Assembly: GCF_014649815.1 (NCBI RefSeq)
Contig: NZ_BMTT01000008.1
Span: 237,174 to 301,173, forward strand
Source of the DNA: Streptomyces mutabilis
GTDB taxonomy: Bacteria; Actinomycetota; Actinomycetes; Streptomycetales; Streptomycetaceae
DNA: 64,000 nucleotides
Direction: 5' to 3'
This document shows, piece after piece, positions 35,463 to 44,904 of this stretch. The first letter of the stretch is position 1; each line of letters begins with the position of its first letter. Both the position numbers and the translations under genes were made by a program. The notes under the pieces were generated by a model. It ran no database searches and had not been told where the DNA came from. It saw only the letters and a list, made by a program, of their open reading frames with translations.

Positions 35463-36641
35463 TCAGTAGACGGGCTTCTCCGGCTCGATCTGGTTGACCC
35501 AGCCGATCACGCCGCCGCCGACGTGGACGGCGTCGGAGAAGCCGGCGGACTTCAGGACCGCCAGGACTTCCGCACTGCGGACACCCGTCTTGCAGTTCAA
35601 GACGATCTTCTTGTCCTGCGGGAGGCTCTCCAAGGCGGAGCCCATGAGGAACTCGTTCTTGGGGATCAGCCGGGCGCCCGGGATGGAAACGATCTCGAAC
35701 TCGTTCGGCTCGCGGACGTCGATGAGTTCGATGTTCTCGCCGTCGTCGATCCACTCCTTGAGCTGCTTGGGAGTGATCGTGGAGTCGGCGGCCGCCGCCT
35801 GGGCCTCCTCGGAGACGACGCCGCAGAAGGCCTCGTAGTCGATGAGCTCGGTGACGGTCGGGTTCTCGCCGCAGACCGCGCAGTCGGGGTCCTTGCGGAC
35901 CTTGACCTGGCGGTACTGCATCTCCAGGGCGTCGTAGATCATCAGGCGGCCGACCAGCGGCTCGCCGATGCCCGCGAGGAGCTTGATGGCCTCGTTGGTC
36001 TGGATGGAGCCGATGGACGCGCACAGCACGCCCAGGACGCCGCCCTCGGCGCAGGACGGGACCATGCCGGGGGGCGGCGGCTCCGGGTAGAGGCAGCGGT
36101 AGCAGGGGCCGTGCTCGGACCAGAAGACGGAGGCCTGGCCGTCGAAGCGGTAGATCGAGCCCCAGACGTAAGGCTTGTTCAGCAGTACGCAGGCGTCGTT
36201 GACCAGGTAGCGGGTCGCGAAGTTGTCCGTGCCGTCGACGATCAGGTCGTACTGGCTGAAGATGTCCATCACGTTGTCGGCCTCGAGCCGCTCCTGGTGA
36301 AGGATCACGTCCACGTACGGGTTGATGCCCTTGATCGTGTCGCGGGCGGACTCGGCTTTCGGACGGCCGATGTCGGCCTGGCTGTGGATGACCTGACGCT
36401 GCAGGTTGGACTCGTCGACCTCGTCGAACTCGACGATGCCGAGCGTGCCGACACCGGCTGCCGCCAGGTACATAAGGGTCGGCGAGCCGAGGCCGCCCGC
36501 GCCCACGGCGAGCACCTTGGCGTTCTTCAGCCGCTTCTGCCCGTCCATCCCCACATCGGGGATGATCAGGTGGCGGGAGTACCTGCGGACCTCGTCTACG
36601 GTGAGCTCGGCGGCCGGCTCGACCAGGGGTGGCAGCGACAC
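35463..36641 (-). CDS. moeZ: Adenylyltransferase/sulfurtransferase MoeZ (MoeB-rhodanese fusion)
   Basis: 392 residues. Residues about 15-260 form the E1-like adenylation domain: VGAGGLGSPTLMYLAAAGVG, the Arg-containing DESNLQRQV, DGTDNFATRYLVND, and zinc Cys pairs in PCYRCLYP and DCAVCGE. Residues about 285-392 form a rhodanese domain with the persulfide Cys350 in NCKTGVRSAEV. It adenylates C-termini of small sulfur-carrier proteins (MoaD and ThiS/CysO types) and thiocarboxylates them, feeding molybdenum cofactor and other thio-cofactor pathways. Start GTG 36641 with GGAG upstream. Matches Rv3206c. Confidence 0.95.
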   Translation of the reverse strand: MSLPPLVEPAAELTVDEVRRYSRHLIIPDVGMDGQKRLKNAKVLAVGAGGLGSPTLMYLAAAGVGTLGIVEFDEVDESNLQRQVIHSQADIGRPKAESARDTIKGINPYVDVILHQERLEADNVMDIFSQYDLIVDGTDNFATRYLVNDACVLLNKPYVWGSIYRFDGQASVFWSEHGPCYRCLYPEPPPPGMVPSCAEGGVLGVLCASIGSIQTNEAIKLLAGIGEPLVGRLMIYDALEMQYRQVKVRKDPDCAVCGENPTVTELIDYEAFCGVVSEEAQAAAADSTITPKQLKEWIDDGENIELIDVREPNEFEIVSIPGARLIPKNEFLMGSALESLPQDKKIVLNCKTGVRSAEVLAVLKSAGFSDAVHVGGGVIGWVNQIEPEKPVY

Positions 36642-36704
36642 GGGGACTCCGTTTGTCGGTCAGTAATTACGGTTGTTCTCCTCGCAACACTGCCACGGCC
36701 TTTT

Positions 36705-37463
36705 TCATTCCGAGACACCCGTCCCGATACGCGAGACGATCTCGTCCCAGTAGCCGGGCATCGTCTCCCAGGGGTCGACCCGACCGCTCCGGCCGTCCCG
36801 GTCAGTGCGATCGGTGAAGTAGATCGTCGCGGCGCCCTGCCAGCGTGCGATCCGCAGCGCCTCCTCCAGGTGCCCGCGGGGCACGCCGTGGACGAAGTGG
36901 CAGAAGTGCCTGGGCGGGTAGTCGGCGCTCCACTCGGCCGCCTGCGACCAGCGGTAGTCGGTCCAGGCGCCCGAGAAGGTAATCAGTTGGTCGGCGTTCT
37001 CCGCGTAGCCGGGGTGGGGGTGGATGCCGTGGCCGAGCACGATGTGGGCACCGTCACGGATCACGCGCAGGGTGCCGATCGTGCGACGGACCTCTGGGAG
37101 GGCGGTCCGTTCGGACGGGCAGCGGTCGAGGAGGAAGCCGTCGACCCGGTACCAGTCGAGGTAGCGGTGCGCGTCGGAGATCAGCTCGCCGAAACTCCGG
37201 GCCCCGTACGCGGCGTCGAGGTGGCCGAGGACGCGGACCCCGGCGTCGCGCAGCCTGCCGGCGGCCTTCAGGCAGTGTGGGTCGGGGTGGGCTCCGGGGC
37301 CGTCGGCGACGTTGAGCACGACCCAGTGCAAGGGCGCCCCGGGACAGGTCAGGTCGGCCCACTCGCCGGGGGCGACGAGGGGGTGGGCCAGCCCCGGGAC
37401 CCCGAGGCCGGTACGGACGTCGGTGCTCGCGGCGCCCGCTTCGGCGCTGGTCAGATACGGCAT
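36705..37463 (-). CDS. Spherulation-specific family 4 / GH114-like protein
   Basis: 252 residues with the spherulin-4 fold, a TIM-barrel-like group related to endo-alpha-1,4-polygalactosaminidases. Visible features: WVVLNVADGPGAHPDPHC, GYVD-type strand VLGHLDAAYGAR, and WYRVDGFLLDRCPSE, the acidic strand end expected at the active site. No signal peptide, so it would be cytoplasmic unless exported otherwise. ATG 37463 has GGAGGCGGC immediately upstream. It overlaps the end of the upstream epimerase by 13 bp, suggesting a shared operon. Probable hydrolase of an amino-sugar glycan; inference. Confidence 0.8.
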   Translation of the reverse strand: MPYLTSAEAGAASTDVRTGLGVPGLAHPLVAPGEWADLTCPGAPLHWVVLNVADGPGAHPDPHCLKAAGRLRDAGVRVLGHLDAAYGARSFGELISDAHRYLDWYRVDGFLLDRCPSERTALPEVRRTIGTLRVIRDGAHIVLGHGIHPHPGYAENADQLITFSGAWTDYRWSQAAEWSADYPPRHFCHFVHGVPRGHLEEALRIARWQGAATIYFTDRTDRDGRSGRVDPWETMPGYWDEIVSRIGTGVSE

Positions 37464-38485
37464 GCCGCCTCCATCCAGATATCGGCGAGGGACTCTTCGA
37501 GGGCGATCCGGGGCCGCCAGCCGAGCCGGTCGCGTGCGGTGCGCACATCGGCCTGCTGCCAACTGCCGCAGCCGTCCGGGTAGGGGTAGGCCACCGGGGC
37601 CACGTGCTCGGCGTCCGGGCGCTCGCCGCGGTGCCCGAGGGGCTCGGGGCGGTGGTGGCCCAGGGCGTCGACGCGGTGGGCGACGGATTCGGTGCGGGGG
37701 TGGCCGATGGTCGGCCGGAGCGCGCCGGGCGGGCCGTCGAGTTCGTGCAGGGCTCCGCCGTAGCCGGCCACTCGGGCGAGGGTCGCGGCGGCATCGCGCA
37801 GGCGCACGGCACGGCCGGAACCGATGTTGATGACGCCCTGCGCGGCGGAGAGAGAGGCGGCGTGGACGGCGCGGGCGACGTCACGGACATCGATGAAGTC
37901 GCGCTGCGCACCGAGGCCGCCGAGCCTGAGCTCGCCGTCGCCGGACTGCATCGCGCGGCGCATGGCCTCGGCGAGACGGCCCAGCGGGGAGCCCGCGGGG
38001 GTGCCGGGGCCGGCAGGTGAGAAGACCCGGAGGACGACGGCGTCCAGGCCGGAGCCGAGGACGAGTTCGGTGGCGGCGAGTTTGCTGACGCCGTAGGGGC
38101 CGCCGGGCCGGGGTACAGCGTCCTCCGCGGTGGAGGAGCCGGGCTGGCTCGGGCCGTATTCGGCGCTGCAGCCGACCTGTACCAGGCGGGCGCCGCAGCC
38201 GCTGCGGCGCAGGGCCTCGCAGACGGTGGCGACGGCGACGGTGTTGTGCCGGGTGAGCTCACGCGCGCCGCCCCGGGTGGCCCCCGCGCAGTTGACGACG
38301 ACCCCGGGGTGGACCGCGTCGAAGAAGCGGGTGAGGGCGCCCGGGCTGCCGCTGGCGAGGTCGAAACGGACGTCGGCGTCGTCGCCGCGGCCCAGCGTGG
38401 TGAGCTGGACGGCCGGGTCGGCGAGCAGGCGCTCGGCGACGAAGCGGCCGATGTAGCCGTTGGCGCCGATCAGCAGGACTCTCAT
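37451..38485 (-). CDS. NAD-dependent sugar epimerase/dehydratase
   Basis: 344-residue extended SDR. It starts VLLIGANGYIGRFVAERLL, a GxxGxxG NAD-binding site at the very N-terminus, and carries the catalytic region CSAEYGPSQP and GPYGVSKLAATELV (Tyr-x3-Lys). This family commonly acts on UDP-sugars. It sits between the membrane protein and the spherulin-4-like gene, so a role in supplying a nucleotide sugar for the neighbouring glycosyltransferase is plausible. Start ATG 38485. Confidence 0.88.
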   Translation of the reverse strand: MRVLLIGANGYIGRFVAERLLADPAVQLTTLGRGDDADVRFDLASGSPGALTRFFDAVHPGVVVNCAGATRGGARELTRHNTVAVATVCEALRRSGCGARLVQVGCSAEYGPSQPGSSTAEDAVPRPGGPYGVSKLAATELVLGSGLDAVVLRVFSPAGPGTPAGSPLGRLAEAMRRAMQSGDGELRLGGLGAQRDFIDVRDVARAVHAASLSAAQGVINIGSGRAVRLRDAAATLARVAGYGGALHELDGPPGALRPTIGHPRTESVAHRVDALGHHRPEPLGHRGERPDAEHVAPVAYPYPDGCGSWQQADVRTARDRLGWRPRIALEESLADIWMEAACRI

Positions 38486-38584
38486 CGGGCGGCTCCCGGT
38501 GCCGAGGCGTCGGGTCGGGAGGTGGTCATCTGAGGGCTCCTTCGGGGGGTGGTGCGGACGTGTGAGGGGTGTCCGGGGATGTGG

Positions 38585-39742
38585 TCAACGCGGGTGCTCC
38601 GGCTCCGCGTGAGCGGATGCCTTGGTCAGGCGGCGGGTCGCGTGGACCAGGAGGACCAGGGCGCCGGTGCCGCACGCCGCGGTCGGGACACCGGCCGGGC
38701 CCCAGGCGGCGACCAGCGCCTCCACTGGGAGGGCCAGGAAGTCGCAGCCGGGGAGGCGGGCGGCGAAGAGCGTGGCCACGGCCGCCGCCTCCGCGGTGGC
38801 CGCGGCGGTGATAACGAGCGCGGGGGCGTGCGTGTGGCCGTGCACCGTGAGCATGCGGGCGAGCAGGAGGAGGGCGCCCAGGGTGAGCGCCTGCGGGTAG
38901 GCGGCGGGTTCCCGGAGTACGGCGCCGGTCAGCGCCACCAGGGCCGTAACGGCACCGATGAACAGGACGAACGTGCCGGTCAGCAGGGGGCGTACGGCGG
39001 CTGAGAAGTCCGCCAGGCCCCGGCTGGCCGCCAGTTTGCGGCGGGCTCGCACGGCGAAGAAGTGGGCGCTCGCGGCAGCGGGAGCGCAGGCCAGGGCGAG
39101 GGCCAGCACGGGGGCGACGGTGACGGGCCACGGTCCGTCGGCGGTTCCGTCGGGCAGGTCGTCCGGGCCGCCGGTGAGAGCGGCGCGGAGCAGGCCGTCC
39201 CCCAGAAGGGCGTAGCCGACGAGCCAGCAGGTCCAGGTGGCGGAGGTGCGCGCGGTGGCGCTCAACGGCCCTCGGCGCAGTAACGCGCGCAGAGCGAGGG
39301 CCACCGCGAGCGTTCCGGCGGTGGCCGCGACCAGGCGTGGCCGGCCGTCGGTGAGGCGCAGGGCGGCCACCGCGGCGGCGCACAGGGCGCCCGGCAGCAC
39401 GGCGAGCACGACCCAGGCGGTCTGCACCCGGGGGGTGGGTCGGCCCGTGGGGCGCGGGGGCGTGTCGGCGTCGCGCGGGACGCGGGCGTACATCTCTTCG
39501 GCGAGGGAGAAGACGTCCCGGTGCCGGAAACGTGCGGCGGTCCGGTCGGTGATGCCGTGAGCCTCCAGTCCGGCCACGATCTCCAGTGGGTCCACTGCGC
39601 GTTCGCAGAGATCGCGGTGCCGGTGCATCAGGGCCTTCACCGGGTCCGCGGCGACGCGGCGCGCGGCGGACGGCACCTGTGTACCGACCTCCTCGGTCCG
39701 GACCGGGCCCCGGTCGGGACCGAGTTCACCGAGGCCGCTCAT
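38585..39742 (-). CDS. Polytopic membrane protein, ATGA-coupled to the PelF-like glycosyltransferase
   Basis: 385 residues. The first 110 are soluble (HRDLCERAVDPLEIVAGLEA, then RFRHRDVFSLAEEMYARV); about ten hydrophobic segments follow, for example VVLAVLPGALCAAAVAALRL and LLTGTFVLFIGAVTALVALTG. Its ATG (39742) overlaps the stop of the glycosyltransferase gene as ATGA. No family is recognised with certainty; as a neighbour of a PelF-like enzyme it may be the membrane partner for glycan export, inferred from context only. Confidence 0.8.
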   Translation of the reverse strand: MSGLGELGPDRGPVRTEEVGTQVPSAARRVAADPVKALMHRHRDLCERAVDPLEIVAGLEAHGITDRTAARFRHRDVFSLAEEMYARVPRDADTPPRPTGRPTPRVQTAWVVLAVLPGALCAAAVAALRLTDGRPRLVAATAGTLAVALALRALLRRGPLSATARTSATWTCWLVGYALLGDGLLRAALTGGPDDLPDGTADGPWPVTVAPVLALALACAPAAASAHFFAVRARRKLAASRGLADFSAAVRPLLTGTFVLFIGAVTALVALTGAVLREPAAYPQALTLGALLLLARMLTVHGHTHAPALVITAAATAEAAAVATLFAARLPGCDFLALPVEALVAAWGPAGVPTAACGTGALVLLVHATRRLTKASAHAEPEHPR

Positions 39743-41721
39743 CGGATCCCCTCGGTCGCGGAAACCGAGGCGGTGGCTCGCGACTCCTCGGCCACGGAAC
39801 CGGAGGCTGCCCCGGCCCCCTCGACCGCCGACACCGGAACTACCGTCAGGGCCCCCTCGACCACCGACGCCGGAACCGCCGCCCCGGCCACCTCGACCAC
39901 CGACGCCGGAACCGCCGCCCGGCCTCCCCCAGTAGCCGATTCCGATGCCCCGGAACCCCCGGGTCCCCCGGATCCGGGGGACCCGTCGGTCTCCGAGCTC
40001 CGGACCGTGGCCCGGACGGGAGTGTCCGTCGCCCAGGCCGGGCCCCCTCGCGCCACGGCACGGACCTTGGCGTCCGTCCAGCGCCCGGGGACGTGTGCCT
40101 CGGCGGGGACGGAGAACGGCAGTGGCTCACCGGTGTCGTCGAGGACGACGCGGCGCGCGGGTGTACGCGAAAGGATGTCGAGGTAAATGTTGTGAAATGC
40201 CGTGATGTTCTGCTCGACGGTGAACAGCTCCAGTGCGCGGGCGCGCGCGGCGGCGCCCAGGCGCGCACGGCGCTCGGGATCACGCAGCAGGGCGACGCAC
40301 GCCTCGGCGAGTGCCCGAGGGTTGCGCGGAGGCACGACGAGCCCGGTGCCGCCGATGGCCTCCACCACCGCGCCGACGTCCGTGGACACCGTCGCCCGGC
40401 CGCAGAACATGGCCTCGACCAGGCCGGCCGGGAACCCCTCGACGACGCTGGAGAGGACCACCAGTGCTCCCGACGCGTACGCCTCGGCGCGAGAGGGAAG
40501 TTCCGGCCCGCCGGTCTCTTCGAAAGACACCGGATTGCTGCCGACGGCGTGCGGGCCGTCGGCCTCGTCGGGGAAGAGCTGCGCGGCCAGGTTCCTGCAA
40601 TGGGCGAGGTAGGCCGCGCCCTCGGATCCGGACGGGCCGCCCACGATCCTGAGGCGGGCCTTGGGCTCCGCCCGGCGGATCTCCGCGAAGGCGTGCAGCA
40701 GCGAGACGAGGTCCTTGGCCGGTTCGACCCGGCCGACCCAGACCAGGGTGTGCGGATCGGCGCACTCCGGCGACTCGCCCGCCTCGGCGAAGGGTGCCGC
40801 GTCCATGCCCGGGTGGACCGTACGCAGCTTGGCGCGCTCGGCTCCGCAGCGCTCCTGCCAGCGTCGGGCATGCGTGTTGCCAGGCGTGATCAGGGCCGCG
40901 CTCCGGTAGGTCTCGGCGGCCAGCCGACCGTGGAAGGCGGCCAGCAGGAACCGTACGGGTGGTGACGCATCGGGTTCCGTGAGGTAGTGCGCCCGCAACC
41001 GCACCCCGTACTCGGTCACCAGCAGCGGCACCTCGCAGAAGTGCCGGGCGAGCAGGCCCGGCAGGGCGGCGGTGCCGCCGGAGGCCGCGTGGCACAGGTC
41101 GACGGCACCCAGGCCGTCGTCCTCGTACCAGTCGAGCGACAGGGGGCGCAGGGCCCGTTCGAGGCGTGCGGCGACGGTGAGCAGATCCGGGACGCGCGCC
41201 TCGCGCGCGGCGCGGTGGGCGCCGGGCGCGCGACAGGCGCGTTCCAGGGCACGTACGGCGGTCTCCGAGCGCAGTGCGCGGTGCAGGCCGCCCTCGTGGC
41301 GGGCCAGTTCGGCGAGGCCGTACAGCGCGTTGGCGAAACGGTCCGCCTCATGGGCGAAGTGGTCGTGGGTACCGGTTGCCTCCGCTCGCGGCGCCGCCGT
41401 CTCCGCAACCCCGAAGGCCTTCAAGGGAGCGGTCGCACACAGGCTCGCGGCCAGTTCGCCGTAACACTCGGCGAAGCGCCGGCGCGTACGCCGTCCGTAC
41501 ACGACCCCGTCGTCCTCGGCGTCCCACAGCGACGCGATGCGCACGCGGTCGACCTGCGGCGGCAGCGGAACCCAGCCCTCGGCCTCCTGACGCTCGCTGC
41601 GGGTGAGCGCGTAGACGTCGAACTTGTGCTGCTCGAGCCCGCGCACGAGCCGGTCGCACCAGAGCCCGGGCTCACCGCTCACATACGGATAGCCACCCTC
41701 CGTAAGCAGTCCGATGCGCAC
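39739..41721 (-). CDS. PelF-like (DUF3492 plus GT4) glycosyltransferase
   Basis: 660 residues from GTG 41721 (VRIGLLTEGGYPYVSGEPG, the characteristic opening of PelF/DUF3492). Residues to about 280 are DUF3492. A GT4 catalytic domain follows: TPGNTHARRW, LVWVGRVEPAKDLVSLLHAF, the E-x7-E motif near PSRAEAYASGALVVLSSVVEGFPAGLVEAMFCGRATV split across the nucleotide-sugar site. The last ~110 residues are low-complexity repeats (VPASVVE units). PelF makes an amino-sugar polymer; here the product is unknown. First gene of a four-gene set. Confidence 0.85.
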   Translation of the reverse strand: MRIGLLTEGGYPYVSGEPGLWCDRLVRGLEQHKFDVYALTRSERQEAEGWVPLPPQVDRVRIASLWDAEDDGVVYGRRTRRRFAECYGELAASLCATAPLKAFGVAETAAPRAEATGTHDHFAHEADRFANALYGLAELARHEGGLHRALRSETAVRALERACRAPGAHRAAREARVPDLLTVAARLERALRPLSLDWYEDDGLGAVDLCHAASGGTAALPGLLARHFCEVPLLVTEYGVRLRAHYLTEPDASPPVRFLLAAFHGRLAAETYRSAALITPGNTHARRWQERCGAERAKLRTVHPGMDAAPFAEAGESPECADPHTLVWVGRVEPAKDLVSLLHAFAEIRRAEPKARLRIVGGPSGSEGAAYLAHCRNLAAQLFPDEADGPHAVGSNPVSFEETGGPELPSRAEAYASGALVVLSSVVEGFPAGLVEAMFCGRATVSTDVGAVVEAIGGTGLVVPPRNPRALAEACVALLRDPERRARLGAAARARALELFTVEQNITAFHNIYLDILSRTPARRVVLDDTGEPLPFSVPAEAHVPGRWTDAKVRAVARGGPAWATDTPVRATVRSSETDGSPGSGGPGGSGASESATGGGRAAVPASVVEVAGAAVPASVVEGALTVVPVSAVEGAGAASGSVAEESRATASVSATEGIR

Positions 41722-41801
41722 GCGCGCACCCCCGATCTCCCGTCCAGGGAGCCGCCGTCTGCCCGGCGGCTCGCAGCGGGACGAACGTATGCGGACAAGG
41801 C

Positions 41802-41835
41802 GGTGGCGCGATGGACGGTTGTCCATCGCGCCACC
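41802..41835. terminator. Hairpin between the DUF3152 gene and the glycosyltransferase gene
   Basis: 15-bp perfect arms GGTGGCGCGATGGAC (41802-41816) and the complement (41821-41835), 4-nt loop. It lies 101 bp after the DUF3152 stop on the minus strand, separating that gene from the glycan set. Confidence 0.7.
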
Positions 41836-41935
41836 AAAAGGGGTGAACGGTCGTAACTTTCCCGTGCGGATGACGTTCGGTCGCGCTAAGGGATCAAGCG
41901 GCTACTCCGCGCGACGCGGCGGCCACGCCTTCGGG

Positions 41936-43627
41936 TCAACCGTTCGGATAGGCCCAGGGGTTGGGGCGGCAGTCGATTCCGTCGTGGTCGATGAACTTGG
42001 TCTGCTGCTGCATGACCGGGGCGAGTTCGCCGTCCTTGTCGCAGGTGACGTGGTTGTAGCCGATGCGGTGGCCGATCTCGTGGTTGATCAGCATCTGCCG
42101 GTAACCGTGGATGTCGTCGCCGTACGGCTCGGCGCCCTGCGCCCACCGGTAGGCGTTGATCATCACGCGCTGGGTGGCGGCCGAGTCGCAGGACACGTTG
42201 TCCACGGTCGTGTCCAGGCCGGACTTGGCGCACCACTCGGCGGTGGTGCCGGGGCTGGCCAGCGTGATCACGAACTCGGGCTCTCCGGAGTAGACGCGTG
42301 TGAAGGAGTGGGCGCCGTTGTGGGCCCAGCTCCGGTCGTCGTTGAGCGTCTTGTGGACGGCCTCGGCGAAGAGCGCGCCGTCGAGACCGAGCCCCTGTTC
42401 CACGTCCACGCGGTAGGTGTGCAGCTGCCCCTTCCCCGGCCCGTTCGCGATGCCGGGGATCGCCTCGAACTCGCCGGAACCCTTGAGCGTGGCACTGAGC
42501 GGGTACGTCTTGCCCATCTTCTGCTCGTACGTCAACTGCGTCTCGGGCGCCGAGGGCGTCAGCCTGTCGTCCGTCCGCGACGCGGAGTCGTGGGCGCCGC
42601 GGGGTTGGTCGGTGGCGGACTGCGACCGCACGCCCTCGCCGTCCGGCCTGTCGGCGACCTGCCCGGCCACGACGACCGCCAGCACGGTGGTCACGGCGGC
42701 CGCGGCGATGCCGGTGAAGGTCTTGCCCTTGCCGCCCTTGGCCGGCGCCGGTTCGCCCGAGGGCGGCGCGTCGTCGGCGTCGGTCTCGGGCCCTCGGCCA
42801 CCGGGCCCGTCGCCGGCGCTCCAGTCGGTGACGGCGGCGTAAGAATCGGCGGGCTGCGCGGACACGGCCGTACGGCGCGGGGAGCGGGGCGTGAAGACGT
42901 CGCCGTCCACGTCGAAGGCGTCCAGGTACTCCTGGCGAGGCCCTCCTGAAGGTTTCCGGCGAGGTTCTTGCGGGGGCGCCTGACGAGGCCCTCCCGGAGG
43001 CGCCTGCCGCTGCCGCGGGAAGGGACCGCCTGGCCCCGCGGGCCCGCCGGGAGGCCCGGAGCGCGCGGGCGGGCCGGCGGGCGGTCCCGCCGGAGTGGCG
43101 TACCCCGCACCGGACCGTCCGCTCAACTCTCCCCAGCCGCCTCCGGGTTCGCGCTGCTCGGGATGGCCGCCCCGAACGCGCGGCACACCGTGGGCCGGCG
43201 TGCCGTCCGGCAGCCTGGGAACGCCCCGCGCCGGCGTACCGTCCACACCCCTCGCCCGGCCGGGCACCGGCACACCGTCAGCGGCCCGTGCGATTCCGTG
43301 CGCCGGCGTCCCGTCTGGTATGCGTGGAGATCCGTGCGCCGGCGTCCCGTACCCGACCTGCGGAAACCCATGCGCCGGCGTGTCCTCCCTCGGCCCCGGC
43401 CCCCGCCCCTGGGCTGCGTAACCCTGCGGGTCACCGCCGACCCAGCCCCGGGGCCCACCCGGTATCGCGCCAGATCGCGCGCCGGGCGTGCCACCCGGCG
43501 GCGTCTGCTCCCCGGCCGGGGGTTCGGGCGCCCGACGGCGGCCCAGCAGGCCGGACCGGTTCTCCCGCGCGGAAGTGTCCGCGCCGGCGGGCTCGGATGC
43601 GGGTCCGCGTCGGCTGTGGCGTCCCAC
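41936..43627 (-). CDS. DUF3152 membrane-anchored putative zinc metalloprotease with Pro-rich repeat head
   Basis: 563 residues, counterpart of Rv3207c. The N-terminal ~300 residues are Pro/Gly/Arg-rich and contain six or more copies of a DGTPAHGxPR-like unit. A single membrane helix (about 315-335, AAAAVTTVLAVVVAGQVA) follows, then an extracytoplasmic DUF3152 domain. The zinc motif is HEIGHRIGYNH from His516, and Cys pairs occur in WCAKSG, SCDS and TCDKDG. It ends in a conserved DCRPNPWAYP. It starts 8 bp after the hydrolase stop (43636). Confidence 0.87.
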   Translation of the reverse strand: MGRHSRRGPASEPAGADTSARENRSGLLGRRRAPEPPAGEQTPPGGTPGARSGAIPGGPRGWVGGDPQGYAAQGRGPGPREDTPAHGFPQVGYGTPAHGSPRIPDGTPAHGIARAADGVPVPGRARGVDGTPARGVPRLPDGTPAHGVPRVRGGHPEQREPGGGWGELSGRSGAGYATPAGPPAGPPARSGPPGGPAGPGGPFPRQRQAPPGGPRQAPPQEPRRKPSGGPRQEYLDAFDVDGDVFTPRSPRRTAVSAQPADSYAAVTDWSAGDGPGGRGPETDADDAPPSGEPAPAKGGKGKTFTGIAAAAVTTVLAVVVAGQVADRPDGEGVRSQSATDQPRGAHDSASRTDDRLTPSAPETQLTYEQKMGKTYPLSATLKGSGEFEAIPGIANGPGKGQLHTYRVDVEQGLGLDGALFAEAVHKTLNDDRSWAHNGAHSFTRVYSGEPEFVITLASPGTTAEWCAKSGLDTTVDNVSCDSAATQRVMINAYRWAQGAEPYGDDIHGYRQMLINHEIGHRIGYNHVTCDKDGELAPVMQQQTKFIDHDGIDCRPNPWAYPNG

Positions 43628-43635
43628 GTCGCGCC

Positions 43636-44658
43636 TCAGCCTCCTGTGCTCTGGTTGGCGGGTTCGCCCTCGACGACCCCGTCGGTCCTCTCGACGGCCG
43701 CCGGCTTCCCGGTGTCCGCGAGGAGTTCGCGGAACGCCGTGGCCACGGCCTCCGGATACTCCATCATCGCCACGTGGCCCGCGTCCGGCAGGGTGAGCAG
43801 CCGGGAGTCACGGAAGGCGCGGGCGGCCCGCTGGGCCATGCGGTAGCCGACGAGTTGGTCCCGTCCACCGTAGACCAGGAGCGTGGGTGCGAGAACCCGT
43901 TCGGCCTGTCGCCACAGCGCGTGCTGGCCGCCCAGCGTGTAGGCGTTCACGATCCCGCGGGCGGAGCGCGCCATCGCGTCCCAGAAGTACGGGAGTCGCA
44001 GCCGCCGTTCCATCTCCTCGACGGCGTTGCGGAAGCCCTCCTCGCTCACCCTGCCGGGATCGCCGTAGCAGAGCGCCGTCACGCCGCGCACCCGCTGCTC
44101 CGCGGTCCACTCCCGAGTGAGCCGGGTGAACAGTGCCGCCACCCCCGGCACCGCCAGCAGTCCCGTCGGCACGGCGGTGCGCTGCACGCGGATCTCCGGC
44201 AGCGCGGGCGACACGAGGGTCAGCGTCCGCACCAGGTCGGGCCGCACCGCGGCGACGCGGGTGGTGACGGCGCCGCCGAGCGAGTTGCCGAAGAGGTGCA
44301 CGGGGCCGCGTCCGGAGGCGTCGAGGTATCGGATGACCGCGCGGGCGTGACCCGTGATCGAGTAGTCGCCGTCGTCCGGTGGCGGTGAGTCGCCGAAGCC
44401 GGGCAGGTCGACGGCCTCGTTGTCGACGACGCCGTCCAGCAACGGCATGAGCGCCGACCAGTTCTGCGAGGAGCCTCCGAGACCGTGGACGTAGAGCGCC
44501 GGCGGCAGTCCCGCGCGGGCGGGTGGGCGCGAGCGCACCGTCAGGGTGATGCCGGGCAGGTGGACCGACCTGAGACGCTCACCGTCCGCGACCTTGACGG
44601 CCGCGACCTTCGGCAGCACGTTGGCGGGCGACGCGGACGGCGGCTCGGTCGAAGACAT
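43636..44658 (-). CDS. Alpha/beta hydrolase
   Basis: 340 residues. VHGLGGSSQNW gives the oxyanion loop, the nucleophile is Ser126 in FGNSLGGAV, and the His is in PDAGHVAMMEYP near the C-terminus; the acid is in YGGRDQLVG. No signal peptide, so cytoplasmic. It precedes the DUF3152 gene by 8 bp, so the two are probably co-transcribed. Fold is clear; substrate is unknown. Resembles LipV-type hydrolases that neighbour this block in mycobacteria, but this is only a positional analogy. Confidence 0.88.
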   Translation of the reverse strand: MSSTEPPSASPANVLPKVAAVKVADGERLRSVHLPGITLTVRSRPPARAGLPPALYVHGLGGSSQNWSALMPLLDGVVDNEAVDLPGFGDSPPPDDGDYSITGHARAVIRYLDASGRGPVHLFGNSLGGAVTTRVAAVRPDLVRTLTLVSPALPEIRVQRTAVPTGLLAVPGVAALFTRLTREWTAEQRVRGVTALCYGDPGRVSEEGFRNAVEEMERRLRLPYFWDAMARSARGIVNAYTLGGQHALWRQAERVLAPTLLVYGGRDQLVGYRMAQRAARAFRDSRLLTLPDAGHVAMMEYPEAVATAFRELLADTGKPAAVERTDGVVEGEPANQSTGG

Positions 44659-44833
44659 GCGGCAATGTTACGAGACGATCACGCAGTGGTTCATGTGTTC
44701 GCCATCACAGGGGCCGTGGCGTCGAGCGATCACCGGGGCACTCGCGCCGGCACCGCGGGTGCGCCGGCGGCGCACTGGGTACCCCCTCACCGCGCCACCG
44801 CGGACGACGCATGGCGTCCGGATCGGGTGTCTC

Positions 44834-44839
44834 CTACGC
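44834..44839 (+). promoter_or_regulatory. Candidate -10 box upstream of the acidic small protein
   Basis: TACGCT 65 bp before ATG 44905. No -35 could be matched. Confidence 0.35.
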
Positions 44840-44904
44840 TCATGGAGTGGGCACCCGCGTGTGGCCCCTGCACTTCAGGGACGTTCGTAGAAAGGGAGCC
44901 CAGC

